The notes under the pieces were generated by a model. The model was given only the letters and a program-made list of their open reading frames with translations, was not told the DNA's origin and did not search any database. A DNA stretch of 64,000 bases, from assembly GCA_028023455.1 (NCBI GenBank), contig JAQFVV010006198.1:33665979-33729978 (forward strand), read 5' to 3'. The translations under genes and the position numbers were made by a program. The DNA is from Epiperipatus broadwayi. Lineage: Eukaryota > Onychophora > Udeonychophora > Euonychophora > Peripatidae. Positions 1-11,558 of this stretch are shown in pieces (position 1 is the first letter of the stretch; each line of letters starts with the position of its first letter).

Positions 1-447
1 CCTGCCTAAAAGGATAGTGCTGGTTATGGTTATTAAAGAACAAAAGACACCAAAATGTATGGATACTGCACTGAGTTTAGACCTATATGATTGTATAAGC
101 TACTGATCTTGTATTGAAAATATTATTGTGTTTTCAATTTTAAACTCATAGTTTTGTAGTTAAGTAGAGATAAAAGGTGTGTTCCAGAGGGTTGCATTAG
201 ATCCTAAGATCTAGGTACAGTGCTCTTAGATCCAAGGCTCCTCACTAATAAAAGCTACAAGCTAGAAACCAGTCTGTGGATAATGGATAAGTATGCACTC
301 GATAGGGATTTTATGTATAAGCCTTCTGGCATCCACTGATTACTCTGGCTTGCACTGTGTGGCATTATTATATGGAGAGTTTTTTCTGTTTTTAAAACAT
401 GTATGAGCAAGCAAATGTCACCATGATCATGTGATATTTTTGAATGC
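1..447 (+). mobile_element. Family A hammerhead retroelement, copy 1 (cut by window start)
   Basis: This is a sense copy of the most frequent repeat in the window. Blocks in order: the CCTGCCTAA..GGATAGT block, AAAGACACCAAAATGTATGG, the TAAGATCTAGG block, the ribozyme region at about 232-285, and a terminal block ending GGAGAGTTTT near 390 followed by GATCATGTGAT. The ribozyme core is decayed: CTAATAA replaces CTGATGA, while GAAACCAGTC remains. The element starts before base 1, so its left end and any target-site duplication cannot be seen. Confidence 0.8.
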
Positions 448-479
448 AACAAAGGTAGTATTAAATTTTGGGAACTACC

Positions 480-1110
480 CACTACTGAATAGGATGCAAT
501 CCATTACTTCCAAAAATATGGTATCCTGACATAAAAAAAAAACTGTGTGACTATGGCAATAATATGATCCTTTACATCTTTATTTTGAATAATCAATGGC
601 ATTGTTACTTTGTAAGTAATGAGTAGAAAATAGTATCCATAAGGAAACATGATTCCAGATCTCCAGAAATATCTCCGTCAGTGTGGTAAGATTTATATAC
701 AGCTGGTTGTGACAATTGACATCCATCAAATAATGCAAAGACCAAATAGAAATGATATCCAAAACCATCATTGGCTGGAAAACTATCTTTGAAAAATCTG
801 TGAGACCCAGAGAAGGTGGTCAAATTTGACAAAAACTCTTTAGTAAATACAAAAACCAGGCTGACCAAATCCTTCTAGAGCAGTGAATGTTCAGAGGATT
901 CTGCAGATACCAATGCTTCATTGTCAGAATTGTTAGAATTCCTGACAGAACAGTGCTGACTATCATGCAAGCTATTAAAGAGAATTTCAAAGAGGACTCC
1001 ACAATTTAATCAAATTGTTGGAAATCCTATAAAGTAAATGAACTGCGAGCTGCCAGTTATGAGCATTTTGGGGTAAACCATAATTATAACTTCATAGACC
1101 TAGAAATTGG
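480..1110. other. Unassigned stretch richer in GC than its surroundings
   Basis: This block is visibly less AT-rich than the sequence around it. Its minus strand holds several overlapping short open frames (for example 605-868 and 580-771) that switch frame, as in a decayed coding sequence. I recognise no protein family in any of the frames. It could be the remnant of a host pseudogene or of an unidentified transposon. Confidence 0.25.
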
Positions 1111-3090
1111 TGTCTACACACAGAATATAAGAATGACTTTGGGATTCAGCCAAATGGTGGAATAAAAACAAGGACCATGCATCAGATTTTGATTCCTATT
1201 TGTCTGAATTTATGTGGAGGTGATTATACAAACAAAAGGACATTTTTATATTAGAAAATATCAGAATCTTCAGTCCAACCCAGTGATTGTCTCTTTTTTT
1301 ATTATAATAAACATGCTTCTCATTATACATGTTTCTTTTTTTTTCTTTTTTTTAAATAAAATTTTAGTCGTGGATTTTGGAGTACAAAAGACAAATTATT
1401 AACTTTGTCTGAATATCCCATGCAGGCACTGTTTTACAAAATCACAAATTAAAATAAATTATCATTGGATGAAAACATCAAAACAGGTCTAATACCAAAG
1501 TATCATAAAATGGAATGATAGAATGTCATTTATTATAACAACTATGCTTTGGAATACTAGGGGCACAAATCAAAACATTTACAGGCACTTAAAAAATTTG
1601 AAAAATCAGCATGCTACCAGTGTAAGACAATATACCAATCAAATGTCATTATTAATTCAAACTAATAGTTTCACTTTTCAAAACCTTATGATCTCTATAT
1701 ATTTATTACTGTCAAACATCAGACAAATCTGAGATAACAATTTTTATTCTCTCTATGATATAAATTATAATTAATTTTAAAAATGAAATACAATATATTT
1801 TAATAATGGGATTAAAGATAATGGAACAATGAATTTAAAACTTAAAATGAGAACAACTATTGTATTTATAAGAGCTGATAGAACTTTTTAATAGAATACT
1901 TCACACGTGACTGACTGAGATATCCAAGTTATTGAAATGTATTGTACCTTTTTTACACGTGTCCTCTATAAATAAATATATTTATAAATTAATGAGATAT
2001 TCCCCCATCTTTACTTTGATAAATAACTAATAGAAGAGAATGGTTTAATCAAAATATATATTATGACAATATGTTAATAATTTTTATTAGTCATTCATTA
2101 GACTAGAGATTACCCACAGAATAAATATTTCTGTAGTGTAATTTCCGCTACATCACTCTCACACAAGATAGAGACTGTTTTCTATCCACTTTTAACACCA
2201 TGTGGAAAAATGTAATTTATAAACATATGGCCAAAGATGTGTGAAAAAGATATCTTTGGTCATATGTATGGACCATATGTTTATGATTACACCCCTTTAC
2301 AAGGTGATAAAAGCGGATAAAAACTTGTCCATACCTTGTATAGAGTGGTGTATTGAATATTACTCTATGGAAATCACATATATTGTGACAGTAATTTTTA
2401 TTTTTCCAATACCTTTTGTTTATTATTTAGGAAAATAAGAGTGAGGGTTAGCATCATTAATTTTTTAAAAATGAAATTAATTTAACCTTATAACAAGTGA
2501 GGTATTAGGCTTTTGTAATAATTTAACCTTGAGAGAAATCTCACTTTTTGACATTGTTATTTTGGCAAAAGAAAGGGGAGTCTCTCTCATCTTTGCTGCA
2601 ATTCCTGTCCTGTCCACTTGCTCAGCAATAGACTTTTCAAATACTCTGCTTCCATTCTTCTTGGCTTCATATGCAGTGTATTTATAAATGGATGTAGTCA
2701 ATGCTGTGAGCATGTGGAAGAGTTCTTTTAGTTCTTACTTGTGCCCATGTCTTTGCCTACATTTTAAAATTTTAATTAATTATTGTTATTACTTTAAAAT
2801 CTATTATTGATCTATTTATTTACAGTTATAAAATACAAATTTGAAATAACAGCAACTGTATTAATTACAAACATTTTGCTAGTATGAAGGATTACAATTT
2901 ATGGAAATGGACTTCCAAGGGATGTGAAAGGAAGAAAGGTTTAGAAATCACTGCTTTAGAGGATTATGGATATTTTTAAACTAATGGGTATTATTAAAGT
3001 GGATATTATTAAAATATGCCTTTACTAATTTATATACAGATTTACAATTTGCTTATATTGAATGTACTCCAAATTTCATTCCTATATGTG
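1110..3090. other. AT-rich sequence, no recognised feature
   Basis: Mostly very AT-rich DNA with homopolymer runs. A short imperfect palindrome lies near 2215-2290. I see no supported gene here other than the weak open frame listed at 2477-2713. Confidence 0.4.
2477..2713 (-). CDS. Unassigned 78-codon open frame
   Basis: An open frame runs from an ATG at 2713 to a stop near 2477 on the minus strand, in a block that is clearly less AT-rich than its neighbours. The translation is lysine-rich (MLTALTTSIYKYTAYEAKKN at its start) and has no signal peptide, membrane segment or domain that I recognise. It may be an exon or a retrocopy fragment of a host gene, or chance. I assign no function. Confidence 0.2.
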   Translation of the reverse strand: MLTALTTSIYKYTAYEAKKNGSRVFEKSIAEQVDRTGIAAKMRETPLSFAKITMSKSEISLKVKLLQKPNTSLVIRLN

Positions 3091-3097
3091 TAAATAG

Positions 3098-3303
3098 AGA
3101 GATTAGAACTTAGGATTTTTCAATATATATTGGTTCTCCACTGTATCTCAAGCAACAGATCACATGATCACATTCACGCGAAAAAGATAGATGATCCCCA
3201 ATATAAGTATTTCTCATATATGTGGTAATGTGATCAGTTGCTTGAGATAGAGTGGGAAATGAATATAGACTGAAAAATTCTAAGTTCAAATCCCTCTACT
3301 TAC
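3098..3303. repeat. Palindromic tRNA-related repeat
   Basis: Two inverted arms (about 3098-3180 and 3220-3303) flank a roughly 40 bp centre. The right arm carries AAGTTCAAATCCC, which resembles a tRNA T-arm / pol III B box, and the left arm carries its complement. The palindrome at 26880-27066 has a similar layout with GAGTTCAAATTCCC. Together they suggest a foldback form of a tRNA-derived SINE. Confidence 0.55.
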
Positions 3304-3309
3304 AGATCT

Positions 3310-4365
3310 ATAACTTGTACTATTTTTCATTGCTTTTGTGTATATTTTTATAAATAATTTGCACAAAAATATAAACTCTAAACGTAACTGTAGGTCTTAT
3401 CAAATTCATCATTTATACTGACTCAAATTTATTTCTTTTTTTAAAAAAAAAGAGCACAGACTTATAATCATCACTGAAATTTATTGTTTTGTTTCTATGA
3501 TTCATAAACCTTTAGCTCTTGACTATACTATTTGGCCATTGAATTACGTAGCCCGAGGATAATTTAAAAATTATAAAATTTGAAAATAAGAAGTATATTT
3601 AAAAAATTTGATTTAAAAAATAACTATATCTTAACGAATTCACTGATATAATCTTTAAAATTTCTTAACTTTAATAATTCGATATACTTAAGAACTCTTT
3701 AAAATTATATGGCATAGAAGAGCGTAATTTAAAACAATAACAAAAAGCATATTTTTCAATTCTCAGTTTTCTATTATTAGTAGTATTAATTTTTAAAACA
3801 TCATCTGGATTCCTGCAGAAATTTAAAATATACAAAATTAATAAATTAACAATTTTTGTCTAATTTATAAAAGCAAAAATCATTATCATATGTTTTTATT
3901 GAAGCCTATTCTCCATATTAATGATAGATTTATGAGATAATGTTTCTGAATTGAAGCTCAAATGTGTCGTTTCTGGTGTCCAAATATCACATGTCCTCTG
4001 AGTAACTAACTATCTGATCACTTTATTTAAAATTCTGAATCAGGATAATAACAATGCTGTTTTACAAATATCTAATAATAGTAATTGAAAGAAAGACATA
4101 AATACCATTCATTCGTTTTAAAAATGAGCTTTTTAAAAAGCAGGGTTAAAAATTCTTCAGTTGTTTTATGATGTACCTAACTCATTGTCAGAAACAACTG
4201 TTATTAAAATTAGTTAATCAGTCTCTACGCAGAAAACTTAACATACATAGTTTCTATAGCAATTATGTATACAATATATATATATATTCATTGTTAAATG
4301 CAGGATAAAATTAGATGGTCAATAGATGACCATTGGTCTTCTCCAACACTTGCTGTGTATTATAT
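3310..4365. other. AT-rich sequence, no recognised feature
   Basis: No coding, RNA or repeat signature could be supported. Confidence 0.4.
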
Positions 4366-4794
4366 CACTTTAACAATTTACACTATCACGTGATTACCAT
4401 CTCCTAAGCTTACATAAGTTGTTAAAACCATAGCAAACTTTTCCCTACAGTTATGCCAAACAGTGCAAACCTTAGTAATCAATGGATGCAACTCAGTCAT
4501 TATTCCCACACTAGTTTTAACTTCTGGATTCCATCAATGAGGAGCCTTGGATATGAGAGCACTGCAAGTAGATCTTAAGATCTAATGCAACACTGCCCTC
4601 AGAACTATAACATGATGGTGACTGTGTTTTTAAGAAACCAAAGATACCAAAATATATAGATACTGAATTGGATTTAGATCTATATGACTACACAAGTGAA
4701 TGGGCAAATTGAAACATAGTGTTTTCATCTTGGATTTATATAAGTGGCTGCTGGTGAGTTGCATTAGATCATAAGATCTAGGTGCAGTGCTCTC

Positions 4795-4850
4795 AGATCC
4801 AAAGCTCTTCACTGATAAAAGCCACAAACTAGAAACTAGTCTGGGGATAT
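4795..4850 (+). ncRNA. Hammerhead ribozyme, family A, one core mutation
   Basis: The core is CTGATAA (G8 changed to A), then a stem II of AGCC..-type pairing, then GAAACTAGTC and TGGGGAT. Stem I pairs the bases before the core with TGGGGA after the cleavage site. The G8 change would be expected to abolish or greatly reduce cleavage. Confidence 0.6.
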
Positions 4851-5249
4851 TAGATGAGTAGGCACTAGATAGGAATTTTATGCACAAGCCTTCTGGTATC
4901 TATTGATTACTCTGTCTTGCATTGAGTGGCACTATTGTATGGAGAGTTTTGCCTGTTTTAATAACAGTTATGAGCAAGCATAAGAAATGTTGATCATGTG
5001 ATGTTTAGTGGTTTAATACCAATCCTGCCTAATAGGATAGTGGTGGCTATGATTATTAAAGAACCAAAGACACCAAAATGTATGGGTACTGAACCGAGTT
5101 CAGACCTATATGACTATATAAGCTACTGATCTTGGGTTGAAAATATTGTTTTCAATTTTAAACTCATAGTTTTGTAGTTAAGTAGAGATAAAAGATGGCT
5201 GCTAGAGGGTTGCATTAAATCCTAATATCTAGGTGCAGTGCTCTCAGAT

Positions 5250-5300
5250 CCAAGACTTCTCACTAATGAAGGCCATGAGCCAGAAACTAGTCTGGAGATA
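5250..5300 (+). ncRNA. Hammerhead ribozyme, family A, decayed
   Basis: This is the second ribozyme of the head-to-tail dimer. The core is CTAATGA (G5 changed to A), with a well-paired stem II (GGC/GCC) followed by GAAACTAGTC. It is probably inactive. Confidence 0.55.
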
Positions 5301-5439
5301 TTGAATGAGTAGGCACTAGATAGGGATTTTATGCTCAAACTTTCTTGCATCCATTGATTGTTAAGGCTTGCACTAGATGGCACTACTGGAAAGTTTGCTA
5401 CTGTTTTAACAACTTAATTGGGCAATCAAATTTAGACTT

Positions 5440-6235
5440 GCAACATAAAATATCAAAGCTCATTACATCATCAAATATTTACATTTAACTCATGTTTTGC
5501 TAATTTAAAAAAGAAAAAAATATTGGCATAGATCAAATTTTTCCATTGTTCATTCTCAGAAATTCTAGGAAAACTGGGGGGGGGGGGGAGTATCGTTTTA
5601 TACACATTTAACCTCACTCTTCTAATCTTATATTTGTCACTCACTTCTCATGGTATATCTATTCTCTTTATACAGTAGAGTTTTAAAAATTAAATTATAC
5701 CAATATCTTTTAACTTTTTTAAAAAACATTTGCACACACAAAAAACTAGGAATTAGTTTGTCTCTTCTAATTATTTAATTTATTTGTTTTAAAGTACGAT
5801 TTATAAATTTTATTATTAGAAGAAATTAATTATAATATTTATTTATAATCCAATATTGCAGCTTGAGTTTCTAAGATTTATTTTGTATTACGAAATAGAA
5901 ATCTCAAATTACTTATCAAATGCCTCCAGCTGAGTATGAATCAAGTTGCAAGTTGAGACAAATATAATAAAAATAAATAGCATATATTATAGCACTTATA
6001 TGAGTGTGTGTTATCAAAAATAATATATATATGTCCATTTGTTGCTTACGGTGGTAACACCTATAAAATAATTTTAGTGACAGATGTGTGTCTTTTACCA
6101 CTATCTTCATCATCATCAGTTATATATCCAAAGATAGATCTCACAACTTACGTAAGATTTCCTTCACCTTTTTCTTCCTTCTGCTCTAAGCTTTAGATTT
6201 TTGTAACTACTTTCATTATCATTATCCGTATTTTT
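5440..6235. other. AT-rich sequence with a poly-G tract
   Basis: A run of 13 G lies at 5576-5588. The remainder is AT-rich, and the short open frames around 5916-6196 lie in low-complexity sequence. I see no supported gene. Confidence 0.4.
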
Positions 6236-6239
6236 AAAT

Positions 6240-6655
6240 CACTAAATATCACCTGATCAGCATTCTTCATGCTTACGCAAGCTGGTAATATAGAGGCAAA
6301 ACTCTCCAAAGACACAAAAATGTACAGATGCTGAAATGAGTTCGGATCTACATGACTATATAAGTAAATAAGCTTGCATTGAAAACATTATTGTGTTTTC
6401 ATTTTGGACTTAAAGCTTTATAGTTAGTTAATAAGATAAAAAGTGGCTACTGGAGAGTGACATTAGATTTTAAGATTTAGGTGCAGTGTTCTCAGATCCA
6501 AGGCTCATCACTGATGAAAGCCACAAGCTAGAAACTAGTCTGGGGATGTTGGATGAGTAGTCATTAGATAGGGATTTTGTGTATAAACCATTCTGCATCC
6601 ATTGATTATTCTGGTTTTCACCAAGTAGTGCTATTGTATGGAGAGTTTTGCCTCT
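6240..6655 (+). mobile_element. Family A element with intact-looking hammerhead core
   Basis: A short minus-oriented piece at the left (TCACCTGATCAGC..CTTACGCAAGCTG, then GAGGCAAAACTCTCC) is followed by a nearly full plus-strand monomer that ends in GGAGAGTTTTGCCTCTGT near 6653. The ribozyme at 6500-6555 keeps all core residues. It lies just upstream of a further tiny family A fragment (6820-6876), which directly abuts a LINE. Confidence 0.8.
6500..6555 (+). ncRNA. Hammerhead ribozyme, family A, core intact
   Basis: CTGATGA starts at 6511. Stem II is AGC/GCT closing a CACAA loop, followed by GAAACTAGTC with cleavage predicted after C6540. Helix III is very short (AC/GT around TA), as in the minimal type I hammerheads described from Penelope-like elements. 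Stem I pairs the bases before CTGATGA with TGGGGA, extended by CCAA/TTGG after an internal loop. Position 10.1/11.1 is an A-A mismatch instead of the usual G-C pair, which may slow cleavage. Confidence 0.7.
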
Positions 6656-6819
6656 GTATACCTGTTTTTGTTGTTGTTGTTGTTTTACAATGAAATTACA
6701 ACAAATGAAATAATTGGACCGTGCAATTTAATATATAATAGTGAAATTTGACTTGGGAAGATTTCTTGAGAATTATAATGATTCCAATTGCTATAAAGAA
6801 AAAAGCTGTTAGATATGAA

Positions 6820-6876
6820 CAATTAAAACAGGCAAAACTCACTATATGTATTGCTCAGAAATGGTGATCATGTGAA
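6820..6876. mobile_element. Minimal foldback fragment of family A
   Basis: AAACAGGCAAAACTC (minus-orientation end) is followed within 20 bp by GGTGATCATGTGA (plus-orientation block). The fragment abuts the 5' truncated LINE that begins at about 6877. Confidence 0.5.
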
Positions 6877-8100
6877 GATATGAACAATACAGGAAAATAA
6901 ATTTATTATCTCATGTCTCAAAAATATTAATGAGAATTTTAACTCAAAGAATTTATGGGAAAATGGAATTTTATATTGGAGAAGACCACTTTGGTTTCAG
7001 AAATGGAAAAGTACAAGAGATGTTTTTGCTGTTGTTAGAACCATTGCAGAGAGATATATTGAAAAAAGTAAAGAAATTGGTATAGGTTTTGTAAATTTGG
7101 AAAAAATAGAGTAATTTTGATTTAAACTTATGATCATCTTGAAAAATAAAGGAGTATTTTGGTAAGAGAAGATTGTATTATGAAAGCTGAGAAGAGAATA
7201 AGAGATAGACTGGAGAACAAGTCTGAAGAAGTGAATATAGAAAGAAAATTTAGACAATGTACTGCTTGTTATCTGTGCTTTTTAATGTTTATTTAAAAAC
7301 ATGTTGGATAAATATTTAGACTGTGAAGGAATTGTTGGATGTAGAATAATAAAATATATAAGATTTGCAGATAATATGGTTCTTGTAGCTGAGGATGAAA
7401 AGTGTCTTCAGAATATGTTGAATAAATTAGAAGGATCTATGGAATATGGAATAAAGATTAATATTGAAAAGACTAAGTGTTTATGGATAGGGAGAGAAGC
7501 AAACGGACTGCAAATTGGAACCCATGAAGACATGGTTCAATAGGTAAAGGGATTTAGATATTTGGGTAGTTGGTTTAGTGAGGATGGAAGAAGTGAAGAT
7601 GAAGTTAAAAGAATAGCATTAGCATAGGAGGTATTTATTAAGAGAAAGAAAATATTATGTGGATCTTTGAAAAGAGAATTAAAGTAAAGATTGATTAAAT
7701 ACTATGAATGGAGTGTTATTTTGTATGGTTGTGAATTGTAGACAATTAGTTAAAAAAAATTAGGAACAGATTGAAAATCTTTAAGATGTGGTCATGGAGA
7801 AAGATGAATAAAATGACAAATAAAGAAGTTTTGGAAAGAGTAAATGAAAAAAGAAGATTGAGGAAATTAGAGATACAAAGAGAAACTGGATTGGCATATA
7901 TTAAGAATGAAGAATTTAATGAAAGGTCTTTTAAAAGAAATGATGAATGGAAAAAAAAGAATGAAAGACATGGGATATGTGGAATTGAAGATCTGAACAA
8001 TGAAGAGAATGGACTAGGGAAATGGATGAACTTGTAATGTGAATGATCTCTGGACCTACCCATATGACAGAATACTATTGATGATGATGATTGATGATCT
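6877..8100 (+). pseudogene. RTE-like LINE fragment (subfamily 2), reverse transcriptase to 3' end
   Basis: Translated pieces follow the order of a non-LTR retrotransposon RT. An N-terminal RT region carries DHFGFRNGK (about 6988-7010), then a deletion, then the catalytic block IRFADNMVLVAED (about 7357-7395), in which the second Asp of the FADD box is now Asn. KINIEKTKCLWIG and FRYLGSWFSEDG follow. Downstream there is a lysine/arginine-rich tail. The element ends in a short TGATGATGATGAT repeat at about 8080-8095, a 3' end typical of the RTE clade. The 5' truncation, the deletion near 7110-7300 and several stops show that it is dead. Confidence 0.75.
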
Positions 8101-8104
8101 AAAA

Positions 8105-9030
8105 CATAGACTTTATTATTATTTTGTTTAAAAAATCCCCAACTTTTTTCATGCTTTGCTGCATTGTTTCTAGTGGATCTTTACAAAAAGAAGAAACACT
8201 TCTTGGAATGCACTTTTCACAACATTTTATTAACAGTTTTGACTGATTAGCAGTTTTCTTCAGATATTTAAAATATCTTTTATCTTGCTTTTTTGAAGTA
8301 TTGAGAAATATTTTAAATATCCAAAGCAGACTGCTAATTAAACAAAACTTTGTATTTAAAAAAGTTTATAAATAATCAAATGATTAGTTACAGAACAATC
8401 ATATTATGTTCGAACATTCAAAATGATAGATTAAAAGTTTTAAGTACCTTTAGCTCTTAAGTCTATCTCTCCATTACTATGTTAAACTACATAGTATGGT
8501 GTACTGAACTCAGGAGTTAGAATTCTGAAACATCACACAATCATTGAAACAACTAACCATTTGATTTTGGTAAACATTTATTGATCTTATTTCTTCTTCT
8601 TTTAATTATTTAATATGTGTTTTATTTTATTTTGATTAATATAATGGCTGGTCAAAATAGAAAACAATTCAGTTTTATCAATGCTTTTTTCATCACAACT
8701 TTTATGATGAGTGAAAGTTGTTTGTGAAATGCACGCATAGTGAAAAATGCCAATTGAATTTCGGCATTCATCGATGATTGTGATGTAGTGGAGTCAAGAT
8801 AGAGACATTAATAAAAACCAAAAAATAAATAAAAACTGTACTATTAACTTATCTTCCAATGTAAACCTCTTCAAAGTTGTGTCATATCAAAAATACCTCA
8901 TTCAATTTAATAATAAACAAAATTATCTTCTCTATCTTCAATTCTTATGTATGCCTATAAATGACATGATTTGATAATTTTAGAATCTATGCATTTCTGG
9001 TCTCAGTGGCCTAATATTTCAAATAATTTT
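8105..9030. other. AT-rich sequence, no recognised feature
   Basis: No supported coding or RNA feature. Confidence 0.4.
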
Positions 9031-9036
9031 CAAATA

Positions 9037-10007
9037 CACCTGGCTCTCATTTTATGCAGTAGATAGGTTCCACAGAAAACCCGCATTAAAAAAAATTGCA
9101 TAAAAATAGACTTAACTTATCTTGAAAAATGGGGGATAGGTTCTGTAATTTTCAGAATTCGCATAAAAGCAACAAGGAAAAATTACTTTAAAATTCGCAT
9201 TAAAAAAATAAGCAAATAAAGTATGACTAGTAAAAAAATTCAAATATTTGAAAAAAATTAATACAAGACAACCTTTTTTACATTTTTTATTAACTACAGT
9301 ATTTAATTTTACATTTTTCATACATATTTTAATCATTACCACTAGCGTTCATTTGTAAACTGGTAAGAAATCATATTCGATGTGATGTATTGTGGCTTCT
9401 CCTTAAATGAAGTCAAGAATCTCTCAGATGTTATGCTCAGAGAAAACCTGTTACCCACTTGATTTTTATACCTGATGTGATGTACAACTAGCGCCACTTT
9501 GAGTCTTGTGCTGTGTTAATGATTTTCTGTTTCTATATTAAAAAAATAAAATTGCAATCAAAACAAAAAGATTATACATTATCATTAGAAAGATTATTTT
9601 CAGTTTATAAAATCTTTATTTTTTATTTTAAAAATCTAAAAGGTTATTTATTTCTGTTATATATCGCAAAATACATTTTAAAAGTTTAAATTTTTTGAAT
9701 ATTTATTGCAATATTTTTATATGTAAGTATAAATCTATTATTATTATTATTTATTCATTAGTATAAATAGGTTGTTTACATAGAAGCTAAGATTCTCAAT
9801 ACAGCTTCAGGCCATATTCATGTTAGCTGCTAATATAACATTATATTTTTGAAAAAAAAAGTATTTCTAGTCAAAATAAGTTATTAATAATTTAAATTTC
9901 TTGATATCTAATAAATATAGTGAAATATGAAAGATATTAAGAAGAAACATGAATCACATAACTTCAAAATTGCATTAAAATAATCCGCATAAAATGAGAC
10001 CCAGGTG
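9037..10007. mobile_element. Tc1/mariner- or pogo-like MITE, about 970 bp
   Basis: The left end CACCTGGCTCTCATTTTATG and the right end (reverse complement CACCTGGGTCTCATTTTATG) form terminal inverted repeats of more than 20 bp. Both are flanked by TA (9035-9036 and 10008-10009), the target duplication expected for the Tc1/mariner/pogo superfamily. Subterminal GCATAAAA / GATAGGTTC motifs recur inside. No transposase is encoded. Confidence 0.75.
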
Positions 10008-10192
10008 TACACCTCTCAAAAGGCTTCAACAAATAACTGCATCTTAATGATTATGGGAATTATTTAAATTTATGATGTAGCTGTAAAATAAGATGACCAA
10101 ATAAATTATGTTAAGAAAATGGCAAGAAATAAATACTGATAATTAAATATTTTCATGGATTGTTATTATAATAAAGAATAGAAATGAAATTA

Positions 10193-10355
10193 TAAACAGA
10201 GATAACTTTTTGACTTTTGTTGTTGCCAGGAAACTATCATTTACTACTAATTAGCAATCTTTCTGAGGCTAAAAACATGTTTCTCCATTAACCTATAATA
10301 GCTGTTTTGTTGGGTTTTCTGGCAACAACAAAAGGCAAAAATTTATCTCTGTTTA
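10193..10355. mobile_element. Short MITE with about 40 bp terminal inverted repeats
   Basis: TAAACAGAGATAA and TTTTGTTGTTGCCAG at the left are mirrored by CTGGCAACAACAAAA and TTATCTCTGTTTA at the right. If the outer TA is the target duplication, this is another Tc1/mariner-type MITE. It has no coding capacity. Confidence 0.75.
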
Positions 10356-10359
10356 CATG

Positions 10360-10970
10360 GATGTAATCTCCTTATTTCCTTCTTTATTACTATTGATAAT
10401 GATCAAGGGTTATCACTTGACTAATTAATCTGTTGTGTGGTTACTCAACCTGCATTCAGGCTGTGAACCCAATATACTGTTGACAATCAACTGTCATTGT
10501 ATTTTGTTGTCTAATTACTCAATATGCTTTTGAGCAAAGAAGTTAACACATACACAAGTACAGTATCTAATTTTTTAATATGGCATTAAAAAATGCTATG
10601 TAATGGCATTAACAAATTCATAAAGTAATATAAGATTATTCACGAAGTAATATAAGATTTGTTCTTAGCTTTACTTATTAAGAAAAAAATAGCTATGTTT
10701 ATTCCTGCTGTATTAATTTTCAAATTAATTTAATTTAGAATTTATATTAACATTTTTTAGATAAGCCTCAAGTTTAGCATCATCTTCCCTAAGAACAATA
10801 TTTGATAACAAATTGTATATTTTTCATGATATTTTAAATTAAAGGGATAATGTTAACAAAGGTTCATTATGACATATTTCTCCCATCAGTAATAAATGTC
10901 ATATTATATTACAATTAGACTTTTTATTTTTAATTAGTGCATCAATACTCATTAATTTTGGACTTTAATC
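10360..10970. other. AT-rich sequence, no recognised feature
   Basis: No supported feature. Confidence 0.4.
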
Positions 10971-10974
10971 TTCT

Positions 10975-11215
10975 AGACTATCACAAGACCACTATTTCCT
11001 ATGCTTACACAAGATGTTAAAACTAGTAAACGTTCCATACAATAGTACCACACAATACTCTCAGATAAAAGATTCCTCATTGATGAAAGCTACAAACTAG
11101 AATCCAGTCTGGAAATATTGGATGAATAGACACTAGATAGATATTTTATGCATAAAACCTCTTGAATCCATTAATTACTAAGGCTTACATTGGGTGGCAC
11201 TACTGTATGTGTTCA
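10975..11215. mobile_element. Family A fragment, rearranged
   Basis: The left 70 bp are in minus orientation (CTTACACAAGATGTTAAAAC and CCATACAATAGTACCAC). The rest is in plus orientation, with a decayed ribozyme at about 11072-11130 (TTGATGA core, GAATCCAGTC) and the terminal TGGCACTACTGTATG block. This is the inverted head-to-head form seen elsewhere. Confidence 0.7.
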
Positions 11216-11558
11216 TTACTGTGAATAATAACAGCTAGATATTTATTCATTGACCATTAATGGATAATGCAGAAGATTGACTGAAATCTGATTATCTGGA
11301 AAAAAAATTCTTAAGTTTGTGATTGGAAAAAATTCAAAGATAACCCAAACCAGACTTGAAACCCAGTTCAAGGGCATGACAGACAGATATGTTAATCACT
11401 ATATAATGAGCTCTTTTATTTAAGGAATATATCAGTTAAATATAAAGGAATAATTATAAAGCCTACTGATCTATGTGTGGAGTGAATTAGAGTAATGATA
11501 ATAAAAAGAATAAACATAGTGAGATATAGAAGTGATCATATAGGATATTTTGTATTTC

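Larger units (their letters stand above)
4370..5430. mobile_element. Family A compound: inverted monomer plus head-to-tail dimer
   Basis: The left part (about 4370-4608) is a family A copy in minus orientation. It joins head-on to a plus-strand head-to-tail dimer (about 4609-5430) with two hammerhead regions, at about 4795-4850 and 5250-5300. The predicted cleavage sites after GTC lie at 4841 and 5292, a 451-nt period. The first core reads CTGATAA and the second CTAATGA, so each has lost one conserved G. The arrangement is that of ribozyme retroelements copied from multimeric or circular RNA. Confidence 0.8.

Noticed and set aside
255-482. 75-codon minus-strand frame, with similar frames at 4630-4887, 45393-45623 and 55519-55743
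   Set aside because: They are antisense readings of the same part of family A. Their similarity reflects repeat homology, and stops differ between copies.
7746-8063. 105-codon minus-strand frame, the longest in its area
   Set aside because: Antisense to the lysine-rich 3' coding part of the RTE-like LINE; A-rich sense gives F/L/S-rich antisense.
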